A stretch of 64,000 nucleotides of DNA from Hysterangium stoloniferum (lineage: Eukaryota; Basidiomycota; Agaricomycetes; Hysterangiales; Hysterangiaceae): contig WHVD01000016.1 of NCBI GenBank assembly GCA_015178975.1, positions 124,001-188,000 of the forward strand, given 5' to 3'. The notes beneath the pieces are model-generated. The model had not been told where the DNA came from, made no database searches, and saw nothing but the letters and a program-made list of their open reading frames with translations. Numbering within the stretch: position 1 is the first letter of the stretch; each line of letters begins with the position of its first letter. Both the position numbers and the translations under genes were made by a program. Shown here in pieces: positions 33,256 to 43,393 of the stretch.

Positions 33256-34785
33256 TGTTATGTATTTTATTAGTTTTCTACCTTTTAAGTCCCCCAAAAG
33301 CCGAAATAGCCAAAATGGCTTGTGAAATGTACTTATATTGCGATGATAAAATTTGTATAAATATCTTTTAAATTTCGTTGAATTTCTACAATTTATTTTA
33401 CATTTTTATCTTAAATATTGAAGAAGTTATGAATTTATTCTTTTTTAACTAAATACTATCAAACCGGCCACCAGGCGCTAATTACACAACGCGCGAGAAA
33501 ATCATGTGACAGTCGTCACAAAAAGGCGCAACAGTCACAAGGCGCAATGGTCACAAGGCACGACGGTCACAAGGCGCAACGGTCACAAGGCGTGACGGTC
33601 ACAAGGCGTGACGGTCACAAGGCGTAACGGTCACAAGGCGTGACGGTCACAAGGCGTGACGGTCACAAGGTGCGACGGTCACATAGTGTGACAGTCACAC
33701 AGCGCGATGATCACAAAGACGCGCGGATGACATACACGAAAGGCACGGGAATAGATTACATCATCATGTATGCTACTGTAGAAAGAACCGGAAATTCCTG
33801 GAGCATTCCAGAAGCTTCCCCAGGAATAGCTAAATTAGGATAGTAATGATGTAATATGTTTCAAAAATGTCTCACATTTTATTGTATATAAGGAGCTCTG
33901 CTCCAGCCGTGAAAATATAACTTTTTTATCCACCCACATCTGTGTGTTACTGCAGCAAGCAGGCTATTCCACCCCTATCAGGGCTGTTGGACTTTTAATT
34001 CCACCTCTATTTGAGTTGTTGGAAACCTTTGCCACCTCGGTTAGAGTTGTTGGCCCAAGTAGTTCACCTTGTCACCTCAATCTGAGTTGTTGACTTATTT
34101 GTTCCCCCTTGCCACCTCTTAATTGAGTAGCTGGCTTTATTACTTTTTCTAACTTCTATTTAAGTTGTTGGAATCTGTTGCTACCTCGGTTAGAGTTGTT
34201 GGCTATCAACCAAGTAATAAATAAATTGTTTGTTTTATTGTTTGAAATTAGAATACAATTCTAATTTCTCCTGGTTTGGCTTATAGTTAAATACTGAGAA
34301 TATTCTTGCAGAATCATTAGGACTACATTAAGATCCTGATAAGTTAGTATCACAGTAGATCCAGTAGATTAATTTAAATAAAGCATATATTGTCAAATAT
34401 TGTTTTATTCTATAATTGATCTTTTGACCTGTTTATTAATATTTTTACTGTTTGATAAATAGTATAAAATATATATAAACTAGCTAGAATCGAAGTTGAA
34501 TCTAGTTTGGGAATCAGTAAATTGTTATTCATATTTTAGTGGTTGTTTTCACAGAAAAAGAACAAGCTTACATAAGCAGCTCTCAAAAACCTTCTTTGCG
34601 AAGTAGGGTGCATATATTCAAGTAAACTCTTGACTTCAGGGGTTCTAAGTCTATTAGGCTGCCACTGATTAATATCAAATACTTAAATTATTTTACCTTG
34701 TAGTGATTGAGTATTTGCACACTTTGATAGAGCATTGGACTCCTTTTTCCAGAAAATAATATTAAAATAAGGCTAATACATTACA
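33256..34785 (+). repeat. 3' LTR of element D
   Basis: It is 1530 bp with TATA box TATATAAG at 33885-33892 and about 12 units of the 16-bp array. It holds the empty target (CCCAAGTAGTTC) that proves the nested LTR-A insertion in its partner. Confidence 0.94.
33518..33709. repeat. 16-bp tandem array in element D 3' LTR, about 12 units
   Basis: Units are variants of AAGGCGTGACGGTCAC. Three units more than in the 5' LTR account for the length difference between the LTRs. Confidence 0.92.
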
Positions 34786-35890
34786 AATGTCAACAGTGAG
34801 AGGAGGCAGAAAGAGAAGCCAGGGAGGTCAAGGAGGCCCTGGATAGGGAATACCAGGCGGCATTGGCCGCGGAGGAAGAGGCTGCAAGGCAGAGGTAGAG
34901 AGATGAGGAGGAGGCTGTGCGGGTGGTGTGGAGAAAGCCCGGGTAGCTGCAGAGAAGGCCAGGGTGGCTGCTGAGAGAGCCACAGTGGTTGCAGGAAAAG
35001 TAAGTCCCAATTTTTTCAACTTCTCGTTTTTCTTTTGACTGACTTGGTATTTTCAGTGCAAGGTGACAGAGGTCGAATCAGAGTCCGAGGGGGAGATGGA
35101 GAGCCCCCAGAAGGTATGTCTCAGGTCCATGGGATAACCGGGGAAGCAAACCATAACAACAGAAGGTAAAGAAGGCGGCACCAGTCCATCTACCGATGTG
35201 GAACGATCTGCAGTGTTCCAGTTGCAATGACCGGAACACAGTGCAATCAAAAGTCTGGGTGGGGACCAGGGTGCTACCAGTGCACACACCTCAAGGCAAG
35301 GTGCTCGCTCATCCACAAGCAACCCATGGGATCCGGGGTGTGGGATGTTAGCGGGTCGGACGGGTATTCCAGTTTGGAAGAGGCCTTGGGACGGATTGCC
35401 AATGGCATAGAAGCCCAAAATGAGTTGCTCTGGAACAGCAACAAGGTCAGTGTGGTGATGGCGAACAATCTCCATGTGCTCCACTTGGAACACTACAGGT
35501 TCCTAGTGGAGTACACCGGCTTTGTTTATGAGGAGCCGGAGGCTGGGAGTTCTGAGGAGGCCGGTTCAGATGAGGGTGGGGTGCCCACAGAGGTAGCGGA
35601 GCTCCCTGAGGAGATGAATGAGGCAGGAAAAGCTGAGGCAGGGAAAAAAGATAGCCCCATAAATGTAGACTGAACAAATATAATAAAACTTGATAAGAAT
35701 TTGAACTTAAAAGTAAAGTGTGAAAAAACATAAGGATCAAAGTCAAAGTCAAAGTCAAAGTCAAAGTCCGTGGAGAATCCGCTTAAGGACTTGAAAGACA
35801 TGTCAGAACCTGTAAAAGCAAAGAGAGACATAGGGCGACAGGGAATAATGAAAATGAGTCCAAATGTAACATGGGGCCCACAGAGTGCAG

Positions 35891-36229
35891 TCAGAGAGAT
35901 GATAGTGGTCTGGGCTTGAGTGGGTAAGCTGTATGAAAGTCAGTAATGAGATCTGTGGCATTACCGAGCTCCGTGGCCAAAATCCATGAGGTTTCTTCAT
36001 CGGTGCCCTTGTAACCTGCCCACTTGACTAAGTAAAGCAGTTTACAAGTGCATCGACGCTTATCAATTTTCGAATCTAAAATTTCTGAGATTTCAAACTC
36101 GGGTTCTCTGTCAATAATGACTGGAGGAGGCAGAGATTGCATGTGATCTGGGATAGTGTTAGCAGTACAAGGTTCTAACATAGAAACATGAAATACTGGG
36201 TGTACTGCGCGCATGCTATCCAGAAGCAA
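35891..36229 (-). pseudogene. Pol chromodomain of family A copy 2
   Basis: The block AVHPVFHVSMLEPC leads into EFEISEILDSKIDKR and a chromodomain (KLLYLVKWAGYKGTDEETSW). This is the C-terminal targeting module of chromovirus integrase, thought to bind histone marks and guide insertion into heterochromatin. The wording is close to the mosaic relic (4880-5209), showing that relic's 3' half is family-A-like. Between this frame and the core domain, stops break the connection. Confidence 0.88.
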
Positions 36230-36496
36230 TAGAGTCCAAGAGACTGAACCTACTTGTGCGATAATTTCAAAAGGACCTAAATATTTTTCAGCAAGCTTTT
36301 TTGATGGACGGGTAGTCCTAAAGCATTGAGCTTTAACAAAAACACAGTTGCCAATCTTGAAATTGGGTGGTGGGATCCAGTGTCTGTCTGCTGAAAGTTG
36401 GTATTGCTCTTGGGGGGACTTTATTGCAGTCCAGAGTTCATCGTGGAGTTTGTGGAGGTCCGTGGTGAACTCTTGAGCACAAGCAGAGGCAAGATT

Positions 36497-37375
36497 TCAT
36501 TCTGGATGTACTGTAATATTTGGATTATATCCTTTATTTGCAAAGAATGGGGAAACACCAGTAGTGGCCGAGGGTGCATTGTTGTAAGCAAACTCTGCAA
36601 GTGGTAACAAGGATTTCCAATTGTCCTGTTGATAGTTGCAATATATGCAGAGATATTGTTCCAATGTCTGATTGATGCATTCGGTTTGTCTGTTGCCTTC
36701 CAGATGATGTCCGGATGTGAAATGTAGTTTCATGTCCAAGGATTTCCTGAGGGATCTAAAGTGAGATACGAACTCTGATCCTCTATCAGAAGTTACATGG
36801 GATGGAACTCCATGCTTGGAAAATATGTGGATAATAAAAAGTTCTGCTAACTGCACAGATGTAATGGTATCATGTGTAGGGATGAATATACCTTGTTTTG
36901 AGAATCTGTCAACAACGACTAGAATGGCAGAAAAGCCTTCAGAGTCCGGTAGGTGTTCAATGAAATCCATAGAGATAGAATTCCACAGGTTCTCCAGTAC
37001 CAGGAGTTGTTTCAAAAGGCTGTATGGCTTGTGTTGCTGAGATTTCAAGTGGGGACAAGTAGTGCAAGATTTACATTAGTGCTTAACAAATCCATAGAGT
37101 CCAGGCCAAGTGTATTCTCTTCTTATTAATGATAGAGTTTTGTTGTACCCAAAATGTCCTGAAAGTGGATGATCATGTTTTTATTGAAGGATCCTGAGGC
37201 AGAGGCCATCAGAGTCTGGTACATAGATCCTATTGTCAAGTCTAATGAAACCATGCTGATCAAGAGACCACTGGGGTTGATCGGGGTCCACGGGATTGTC
37301 AAGGTGAGCTTTAGTTATCGGGTCTAGCAGAATTGCTGATAGAATATCTTGATGTAACTTCTCAATATCCATAAT
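36497..37375 (-). pseudogene. Pol integrase of family A copy 2 (HHCC and core)
   Basis: The linker (DIEKLHQDILSAILLDPITK) and a degenerate HHCC zinc-binding region lie at 37050-37375. The core at 36497-37048 keeps SMDFIEHLPDS (first Asp), VTSDRGSEF (second Asp) and QTECINQTLEQYL (Glu), so the DDE triad is still visible. Stops in the HHCC segment (around 37080-37130) break it from the core. A solo LTR-A interrupts the gene just upstream. Confidence 0.88.
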
Positions 37376-38190
37376 TGTTAGGATACACACACAGGGTGGG
37401 TCTCCGGAGAAACCCAGGGGATATCCAGTAGGACTTGGCTTCAGCTTATAGGCTGCACCCTCACTAGATTGTGTTGTCCAATTTTGAACAGGCAGACGGG
37501 GATCCCGGGGAGTCCGGGTGGGGTTCGTGGGTCGTAGGTCATAGGGCGGAGGTCATGAGTTGTGAGTCGAGATAGTCGAGAGAGATAGATGTGCTGGAGC
37601 CCGTGGGCTCCAACTAGTGTGAGTGGTCTGATAAGAGTAGGGTTTTAGAGTGTAAAATATATTAGATTACTGGGGGGAATCTAAGCTAATTTTCTGACTG
37701 GATTGTATGTACAACATCTGCCAGTTTATATAGACCATGGAGTGAATAACATACCAAATCCAGTAATGATGAAACGAAACTAACAAAACATAAAATGGGA
37801 ATAGTAAACACCAGGTTTGGTGTTAGGAATGGGATGGAATGGAGCGGAGTCCGAATCATGACAAAGCATAACCCATAAAAACAGAGTGGGAGCAGAGTCC
37901 TAAATCATGACAGGTCATTTGACTAAAATGGGAATGGAGCTCGATTAGAGTGGTGACGGGATTCTAAGCAGGGACCAGTGACTCGTGTGTGGGACGAAGA
38001 TGGACATAGACAGAGACAGAGTCTGGGGGAAGTCCGGTAACTGATATGTGTCGTAATGAGGTCGAACGTAACGAGTCTTGATGTATGGAGTCTGGGTGGG
38101 AAATCCTATAAACAGACAATTGGTGCTTGTAGCACGTGGGGGCGTACGGGTTAGTGCCCGGAGTCTGGTGGGATTTGTCCGGTCGTAACA
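37376..38190 (-). mobile_element. Solo LTR of family A (copy A6) inside family A copy 2
   Basis: ATAAT is duplicated at 37371-37375 and 38191-38195; ends are TGTTAGG..CGTAACA on the plus strand, 815 bp. A family-A LTR has landed in a family-A element, between RNase H and integrase. Confidence 0.95.
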
Positions 38191-38518
38191 ATAATGATAA
38201 TTCCATGGACAATTGGATTGATGAGGAAAGTTGCGTGGACCGATGCAGTAAGTTGCTGATTCGTGAAAATAGGTTTCAGGTTGTGTGGGGTTACCGTGGC
38301 ATAGTCATTGCTCCCCTCTTTAGGATAGACATCCCATCATCTAGTTAAAGTGTCAGGTTTGCTGCCGAGATGGCCAGATCGAAAACAGATAATCCTATTG
38401 AAGGCAGATAATCCTATTGAAGGCAGATATATATTCAGACCAGTGGGCCTGCCGGTGGGTCAGAAGTTTTGTGGTAGAAAAGTATTCCAGGTTTTTGTGA
38501 TCTGTTACAATGTCAATT
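38191..38518 (-). pseudogene. Pol linker region between RNase H and integrase (family A copy 2)
   Basis: By position this is the RNase H C-terminus and connection domain on the minus strand. I can find only short decayed frames. A 24-bp duplication (AATCCTATTGAAGGCAGAT twice) lies at 38388-38425. Its right end, AAGTATTCCAGGTTTTTGTG, matches the first bases of the window. Confidence 0.6.
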
Positions 38519-38894
38519 CACTAGAGGCACCCCAAGGTTTTTGGAGTTTGAAAACCATCTGAAAATCTTAATATTTGGCCAAATTTTCTAAGAATTCTTT
38601 GAACTGATAAATTGTTTGAAAATTTTAAGTTTTAGGATGATTTTCCAAAATGGAAAATCATGTGTGAAAATCTTAATAATTTGTATCAAAAAACTCTGAC
38701 TAATGATGTTTCCTTAGATTTCCTGATACAAATATTTAAAGTTTTCAGATATGATTTTCCACTTTGGAAAATCCTATTAAAACTTAATATTTTCAAACAA
38801 TTTATCAGTTCAAAGAATACTTAGAAAATTTGGTCAAATAGTAGGATTTTTTGGAAGGTTTTCCAACTCCAAAAATCTTGGAGTGTCTCCAGTG
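38519..38894. mobile_element. CACTA-type foldback MITE (376 bp)
   Basis: The ends are CACTAGAGGCACCCC and the inverted CACTGGAGACACTCC, with ATT duplicated on both sides (38516-38518 and 38895-38897). Copy 1 shows the empty site GTCAATTGGAG. The two halves are imperfect inverted copies of each other over about 180 bp, so the element can fold into a long hairpin. It has no coding capacity. CACTA ends with a 3-bp duplication fit the CACTA/EnSpm superfamily. Confidence 0.85.
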
Positions 38895-38927
38895 ATTGGA
38901 GTTCCTGAGCCTTCCAAATAGTGTCGC

Positions 38928-39356
38928 TGAAAGGCTGTCGTTATCAGCCTCACTCGGTCAACACGGACAGGACTAAGTTTTCTTTATTTTAGTAGCAGTA
39001 TGATACAAGATGAATGTGAGGCTCCCTAGGGAAGGGTGGGAAAGGATTGTATGGTCGAAAAGATTCCCTCTTATCACTGTGGAATGTATACTTATATATC
39101 TGCTTGGAACAATAAGATTGCAGTAACAAAAGGTGTCTGAAGACAAGGAAGATGTGGCAGGAAAAGGAGAACAATGGTCAATGGGAAAACAATGGTCAAT
39201 GGGAGAACAATGGTCAATGGGAGAACAATGGTCAATGGGAGAACAATGGTCAATGGGAGAACAATGGTCAAGGTTAATTAAGTGGTGGCACAAGGAATGC
39301 TTGAGTAGTCGAACAAAGGGAGTGGTGGCATATGTGGTAGGGTGGCCAGGCTTACA
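38928..39356. mobile_element. Solo LTR, family E, with 18-bp minisatellite
   Basis: It starts TGAAAGGCTGTCG and ends GGCTTACA, with GTCGC at 38923-38927 and GTTGC at 39357-39361 as a 4/5 target duplication; copy 1 shows the unbroken site. Inside, ACAATGGTCAATGGGAGA is repeated about six times (39166-39276). Confidence 0.75.
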
Positions 39357-40132
39357 GTTGCCATGCTTTGAAAGCAGAAAAAATTGCCAGGAGTTCCTTA
39401 TCATGAATATTGTAATTGAGCTCTGCTCCGGTGAAAGTCCAGGACAGAAAAGCCATGGGGGGGACTTCTCCATCAGAGTCATGGATAGACAGAATGGCTC
39501 CAAGTGCATAATCCAAGGCGTCTGTTTTGACAATGAGCAAGAGGTCCGGTTTCCCATGCAACAGAATAGGAGCTGAAGAAAAAGAATTTTTTAAAAGATT
39601 GAAAGCTTTTTGACACTTATCATTAAAATTCCATGGAGTATCCTTACGTGTAAGACGGGTAAGGGGTACCGTGATGTTGGAATATCCCCAGATAAACTGT
39701 CTGTAAAAATTGGCAAAGCCAAGGAAGGATTGTATATCTTTAACTTTTCGGGGTTCTGGCCAATCTTTGATGACTTGCACTTTATTTGTCCATGCGGAGT
39801 CCATCGGGTCCCATGATGAAACCTAGGTATTCCACAGAGTCCGTGTCAAAAGTACATTTTTTACCATTCACGAATAAACCATGTTGTCTGAGTCTCCGGA
39901 GAACTTCATGGACTTGTTTGTCATGTTCCACAGGGTCCTCAGAGTAGATAAGAATGGCGTCCAAGTAAATAATGATGCATACATTGAGCATGTCGGATAA
40001 AATGTCGTTGATAAAATGCTGAAAAACAGAAGGAGCATTGGTGAGTCCAAAGGGCATCACCAACCACTCAAAGGCCCCATAACGGGTTCTAAAAGTGGTT
40101 TTCCATTTGTCGCCCATGGTGATCTGCACCAA
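39357..40132 (-). pseudogene. Pol RT C-terminus and RNase H, family A copy 2
   Basis: The RT palm [13 protein letters not shown] is intact, but the catalytic box reads YLDA instead of YLDD, which should kill the enzyme. The thumb and RNase H start follow (DALDYALGAI, NIHDKELLAIFSAF). The frame then runs into LTR-E at 39356. RNase H would remove the RNA strand of the cDNA hybrid. Confidence 0.9.
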
Positions 40133-40152
40133 ATGATAGGTGTGTTTGAGAT

Positions 40153-41253
40153 CTATTTTGGTGTAAATCCGGGCATTCCATGGAGCATTGAGCAGATCAG
40201 ATATAAGTGGAAGTGGATACTTATCCTTTTTTGTGACAGCATTGAGGCCTCTAAAGTCAACACATAGTCTAAGGGATCCTTTTTTCTGACAAACAGAACA
40301 GGTGCTCCAAAAGGAGATTTTGAGGGTCTGATAAAACCTATGGACAAATGTTCATCCAGGAAATTGCAGATTGTGGAAAGTTCCGTGGACGAGAATGGGT
40401 AAATATGTCCTAGGGGTGGCTGGGCACCATCTTCGAGATTGATTTTTAAGTTGTAGTCTCTGTGGGGTGGAAGCCGGTCAGCTTTCTGCTTGCTAAAAAC
40501 ATCCGCGAAGTCATGATATTTCTCCGGGATGCCATCTAGGTCAGCGGCTTGCTCAGATGTGGATACCAGGAGTGAAAAACATCCAGTTGCTTCATCAATT
40601 TTTAAGTTGATAGTGAACACCTGGAACCCGTCCATTTTTGTAGCCCTAATAAAAGCTGCAGCATTAATCAGAGAAATAGATGGAGGTGCCGTGGGTTCTG
40701 AGGAAGCCATGGGTGCCACAGGGATCACAGGAGTCCTCGAGACTGCAGGTGCCGGGAAGGCCATGGGTGCCGTGGAGGCCATGTCAGGCACAGTTTCCTC
40801 AGCTGCTGTGGGGGTCTGGAATGTTATACTGTTAGCTATCCAGTCAATCAACAAATTGTAGCGGGTAAGCCAGTTATGTCCTAGGACCACCGAGCAACTT
40901 GAGTCTAACTGGATCACATAGAAAGTGACCAATTGAGATGTTCCACAAGGGAAACAGATGGATAAATCACAAGCTTGGGTAACAACTGAATTACTTGTGC
41001 CATCGAAGAGGTGGAGGCCAATGGGAGTAATCGGATAAGTTGACAACAAATTTTTTGCATGAATTTTGTCTCTAAAAAACAATGAGTCGAGCCAGAATCT
41101 ATGTATAAGAGCTGAAAAAATGAATTTCAGAATCATATTAGACATAAGTTTAACGAAAAAAGAATCAGAATGTGAAAGAGCAGATGCGTTGAGACGAGTA
41201 AACTCTTGAATGCGTGGAGAGGCAACGCAACCCCCAACCTGTGCAGAGTCCAC
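40153..41253 (-). pseudogene. Pol protease, linker and RT N-terminus, family A copy 2
   Basis: The protease active-site motif, DSGSTHCFLD in copy 1, is garbled here by small indels (IHRFWLDSLFF). The VVLGHNWLTRYN block, the Pro/Ala-rich linker, and the RT fingers ([21 protein letters not shown]) follow in one frame of 366 codons. The order is typical of chromoviruses. Confidence 0.88.
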
Positions 41254-42531
41254 GGGGTTGCTTGCTCTTTTTTTGAGTCGGAAGCCAGTTTGTCCTTCGA
41301 TGGGGTTTCCATGGAGGCTTTGGCTGTCCGTCCCTTAGAAGAGTTTGCTTTTGCCAGCGGACATTCCAGAACTCCATGACCAGGTTTTCCACACAAGAGA
41401 CAGAGGTTATTGTCCATACAACGTTGTCTTTCCTGCGGGGTCAATTTGCCATCGGGTCCGAGTTTGCCTGAGAGGTTGGGTTTTCCAGCTTGCTTGCTGG
41501 ACTGTTGACCCTTGTTATTGTCCTTGTTGTTGTTGTTGTTTGAAGACTTTTTATTGTTCTTCTTGTCAGATTGCATGGAGTTTTGGTTGTTGATTGATGA
41601 ATTGTTGTTGTTGTTTTTATTGGCCGTGGACTTCTCCACTTTGTCTGTGGAGGTCTTGCAGGCAACTTCCACACGATGTTCCCAATAATGTGCGTCCGCA
41701 TTTTGAGCTTTGAGGTGCATACAGGACAGGGTTTTGGGCTTGCCATCTTCTCCTTTTGAGACTTCGTCTTTAAGGCGGGACGGCAGACTGGCATAGAATT
41801 GGTGGCGGAGAGCGGGATCACCCCACTGACAACAAGCTGCAAGGGTATTGAATTGGACGATATAGTCCGTGATGCACTGCATGTCCTTCATACAAAGATT
41901 TGTGAGGCTGTTCTTGGCTTTTCCTGTCGGATCATACAGGCCAAAGTTGGTTTCAAGCTCCACAACAAAAGCATCCCAATCTTTGAGCCAAAGCAGCTCT
42001 TCCTCGGAAAGTCTGCTAAAAGCTGGTTCAAACCATTTCAATGTGGATCCCGACAAGTATGAAAGTGCATAGTTGACTTTTCAGGAGTCTGTGGAGAATG
42101 CAGTGGATTGATCGTGGAAATTGAAGTGACATTGCATCAGGAAAGTAGAGAGTTTGTTTGGGTTGGAACCTGTGAAGGGTTCCGGAGCATTGACTTTCAA
42201 CTGTGGAGGTTCTTGTTCCTTTTTCTTTCATTCTTCAAGCAGTGCATCATAAATTTATCTATAGTTCCTCCTAAAAATTCAGAAGTAGGATCCTCTATGT
42301 GCGGTCATTGATTAGGCAGAGGATTTTTGACACCTTTGCCCTTGTCAGGGCCACGGATTTGTCCTCATGCTTGGATTTGTCCTGGTTTTCCGGCACTTCT
42401 TCGATACAGGCTTCTTCCATGGGTTCTGACTGGTTTGCAAGTGTCTGGCTGGTATATAAAGTTAACAGGGAATGAGGAGTCGACGGTGCAGGTAATGATG
42501 CCTGTGCATGTGCTTTTCTCCTTGGTGGCAT
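41133..42531 (-). pseudogene. Gag of family A copy 2
   Basis: ATG at 42531 gives MPPRRKAHAQASL, 37 bp after the 5' LTR. Stops and frameshifts occur before the capsid-like part at 42056 (WFEPAFSRLSEEELLWL, YIVQFNTLAACCQWGDPAL). The capsid part continues to an Asn/Lys-rich tract and a CCHC knuckle (CLLCGKPGHGVLEC, near 41390). The knuckle packages RNA. The start codon choice rests on its closeness to the LTR and primer site. Confidence 0.88.
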
Positions 42532-42554
42532 ATTGAAAACAATCTGTGAGTCTT

Positions 42555-42565
42555 AGTCAGAAAAT
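42555..42565 (-). promoter_or_regulatory. Self-primer binding site of family A
   Basis: In the sense (minus) direction ATTTTCTGACT begins two bases after the 5' LTR. It is the exact complement of AGTCAGAAAAT at 42890-42900 in the LTR, about 30 nt after the TATA box. The geometry equals that of element B. Confidence 0.78.
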
Positions 42566-42567
42566 AC

Positions 42568-43393
42568 TGTTAGGATACACGTACAAGGCAGGTCTCCGTA
42601 GAAACCCGCAGGATATCCAGTAGGACTTGGCTTCAGCTTATAGGCTGCGCCCTCGCGAGATCGTGTTGTCCAATTTCAAACAGGTGGATGGGAATCCCAG
42701 GGAGTCCAGGTGGGGTTCGTGGGTTGAGGGGTCGTAGGTCGGAGGTTGTGGGTTGAGGGGTCGTGAGTCGAGATAGGTAAGAGAGATAGATGTGCTGGAG
42801 CCCGTGGGCTCCGACTAGCATGAGCAGTGTGATTCAAGTAAGGGTTTAGAGCAGAAAATGTATTAAATTACTGGGGGGAATCTAAGGTGATTTTCTGACT
42901 GGATTGTATGTACAACATCTGCCAGTTTAAATAGACCATGGAGTGAATGACATACCAAATCCAGCAATGATGAAATGAAACTAACAAAACATAAAACGAG
43001 AATAGTAAACACCAAATTTAGTTTGAGGAATGGGACAGAACAGAGTGGAGTCCAAATTGTGACAAATCATAACACATAATGGGAAACGGAGTGGGAGCGG
43101 AGTCCAAATCGTGACAGGTCATTTGACTAAAATGGGAATGGGGCTCAGTTAGAGCGATGATGGGATTCTGAGTGGGGTCCGGTGACTGATGTGTGGGATC
43201 AAGACGGACATAGACAGAGATGGAGTCCAGGGGAAGTCTGGTGACTGATATGTGATGTAATGAGGTTGAACGTAAACAAGTCTGATGTACGGAGTCTGGG
43301 TGGGAATTCCTATAACCTGACAATTGATGTGTCTAGGGTGCAGGTGTGTACGAGTTAGTGCCCAGAGTCTGGCAGGATTTTCTGGTTGTAACA
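42568..43393 (-). repeat. 5' LTR of family A copy 2 (copy A7)
   Basis: It is 826 bp, with the same TATA-region, primer motif (42890-42900) and ATAAGCTGAAGCCAAGTCCT block as the solo LTRs. The TATA box is weakened to TATTTAAA. The right flank CAGTG matches the left flank of the partner LTR at 22609. Confidence 0.93.

Larger units (their letters stand above)
23742..34785 (+). mobile_element. Gypsy element D, integrase-core-less, nearly intact (11 kb)
   Basis: Long LTRs (23742-26051, which includes a nested LTR-A, and 33256-34785) start TGTTATGTATT and end CATTACA. Inside are gag, a 1561-codon open gag-pol frame, a second ORF and a purine tract before the 3' LTR. The flanking 5-mers AAAGC and AATGT do not match, so no clean target duplication is visible. 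It is inserted in the first exon of the family-A convergent gene. Confidence 0.92.
23729..35673 (+). pseudogene. Convergent Zn2Cys6-type gene of family A, split by element D
   Basis: It starts ATGGGACCAAAG at 23729 and is cut by element D after 23741. It resumes at 34786 with a charged Glu/Ala-rich exon that contains stops and frameshifts. Intron 35000-35056, a 19-codon acidic exon (35057-35113), intron 35114-35162 and a last exon to TGA 35673 follow. The cysteine cluster reads CSSC near 35215, then a one-base frameshift near 35245, then CYQCTHLKARC, giving roughly CX2CX5-7CX9CX2CX6C. The exon layout (short acidic phase-0 exon before the cluster) matches the relic at 7125-7178. The C-terminus is Leu-rich, then Glu-rich. 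Its end is about 220 bp from the pol stop, tail-to-tail. Confidence 0.72.
22609..43393 (-). mobile_element. Chromovirus family A, copy 2, full length but filled with nested insertions (20.8 kb)
   Basis: The left LTR (22609-23515) and right LTR (42568-43393) are flanked by CAGTG on both sides. On the minus strand the order is 5' LTR, gag, protease, RT, RNase H, integrase, chromodomain, then a convergent Zn2Cys6 gene and the 3' LTR. Nested inside are element D (23742-34785), a solo LTR-A (37376-38190), a MITE (38519-38894) and LTR-E (38928-39356). Without D it would be about 9.7 kb. Homology of the rejoined flanks supports the single-insertion reading. Confidence 0.87.

Noticed and set aside
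23742-34785. Clean target duplication for element D
   Set aside because: Flanks AAAGC and AATGT do not match. Shifting the LTR ends by one or two bases gives at best a 4/5 match that breaks the TG..CA ends.
35447-35831. Minus-strand frames with FDFDFDFD repeats
   Set aside because: They read through an AAAGTC hexamer repeat opposite the convergent zinc-cluster gene; no real gene is indicated.
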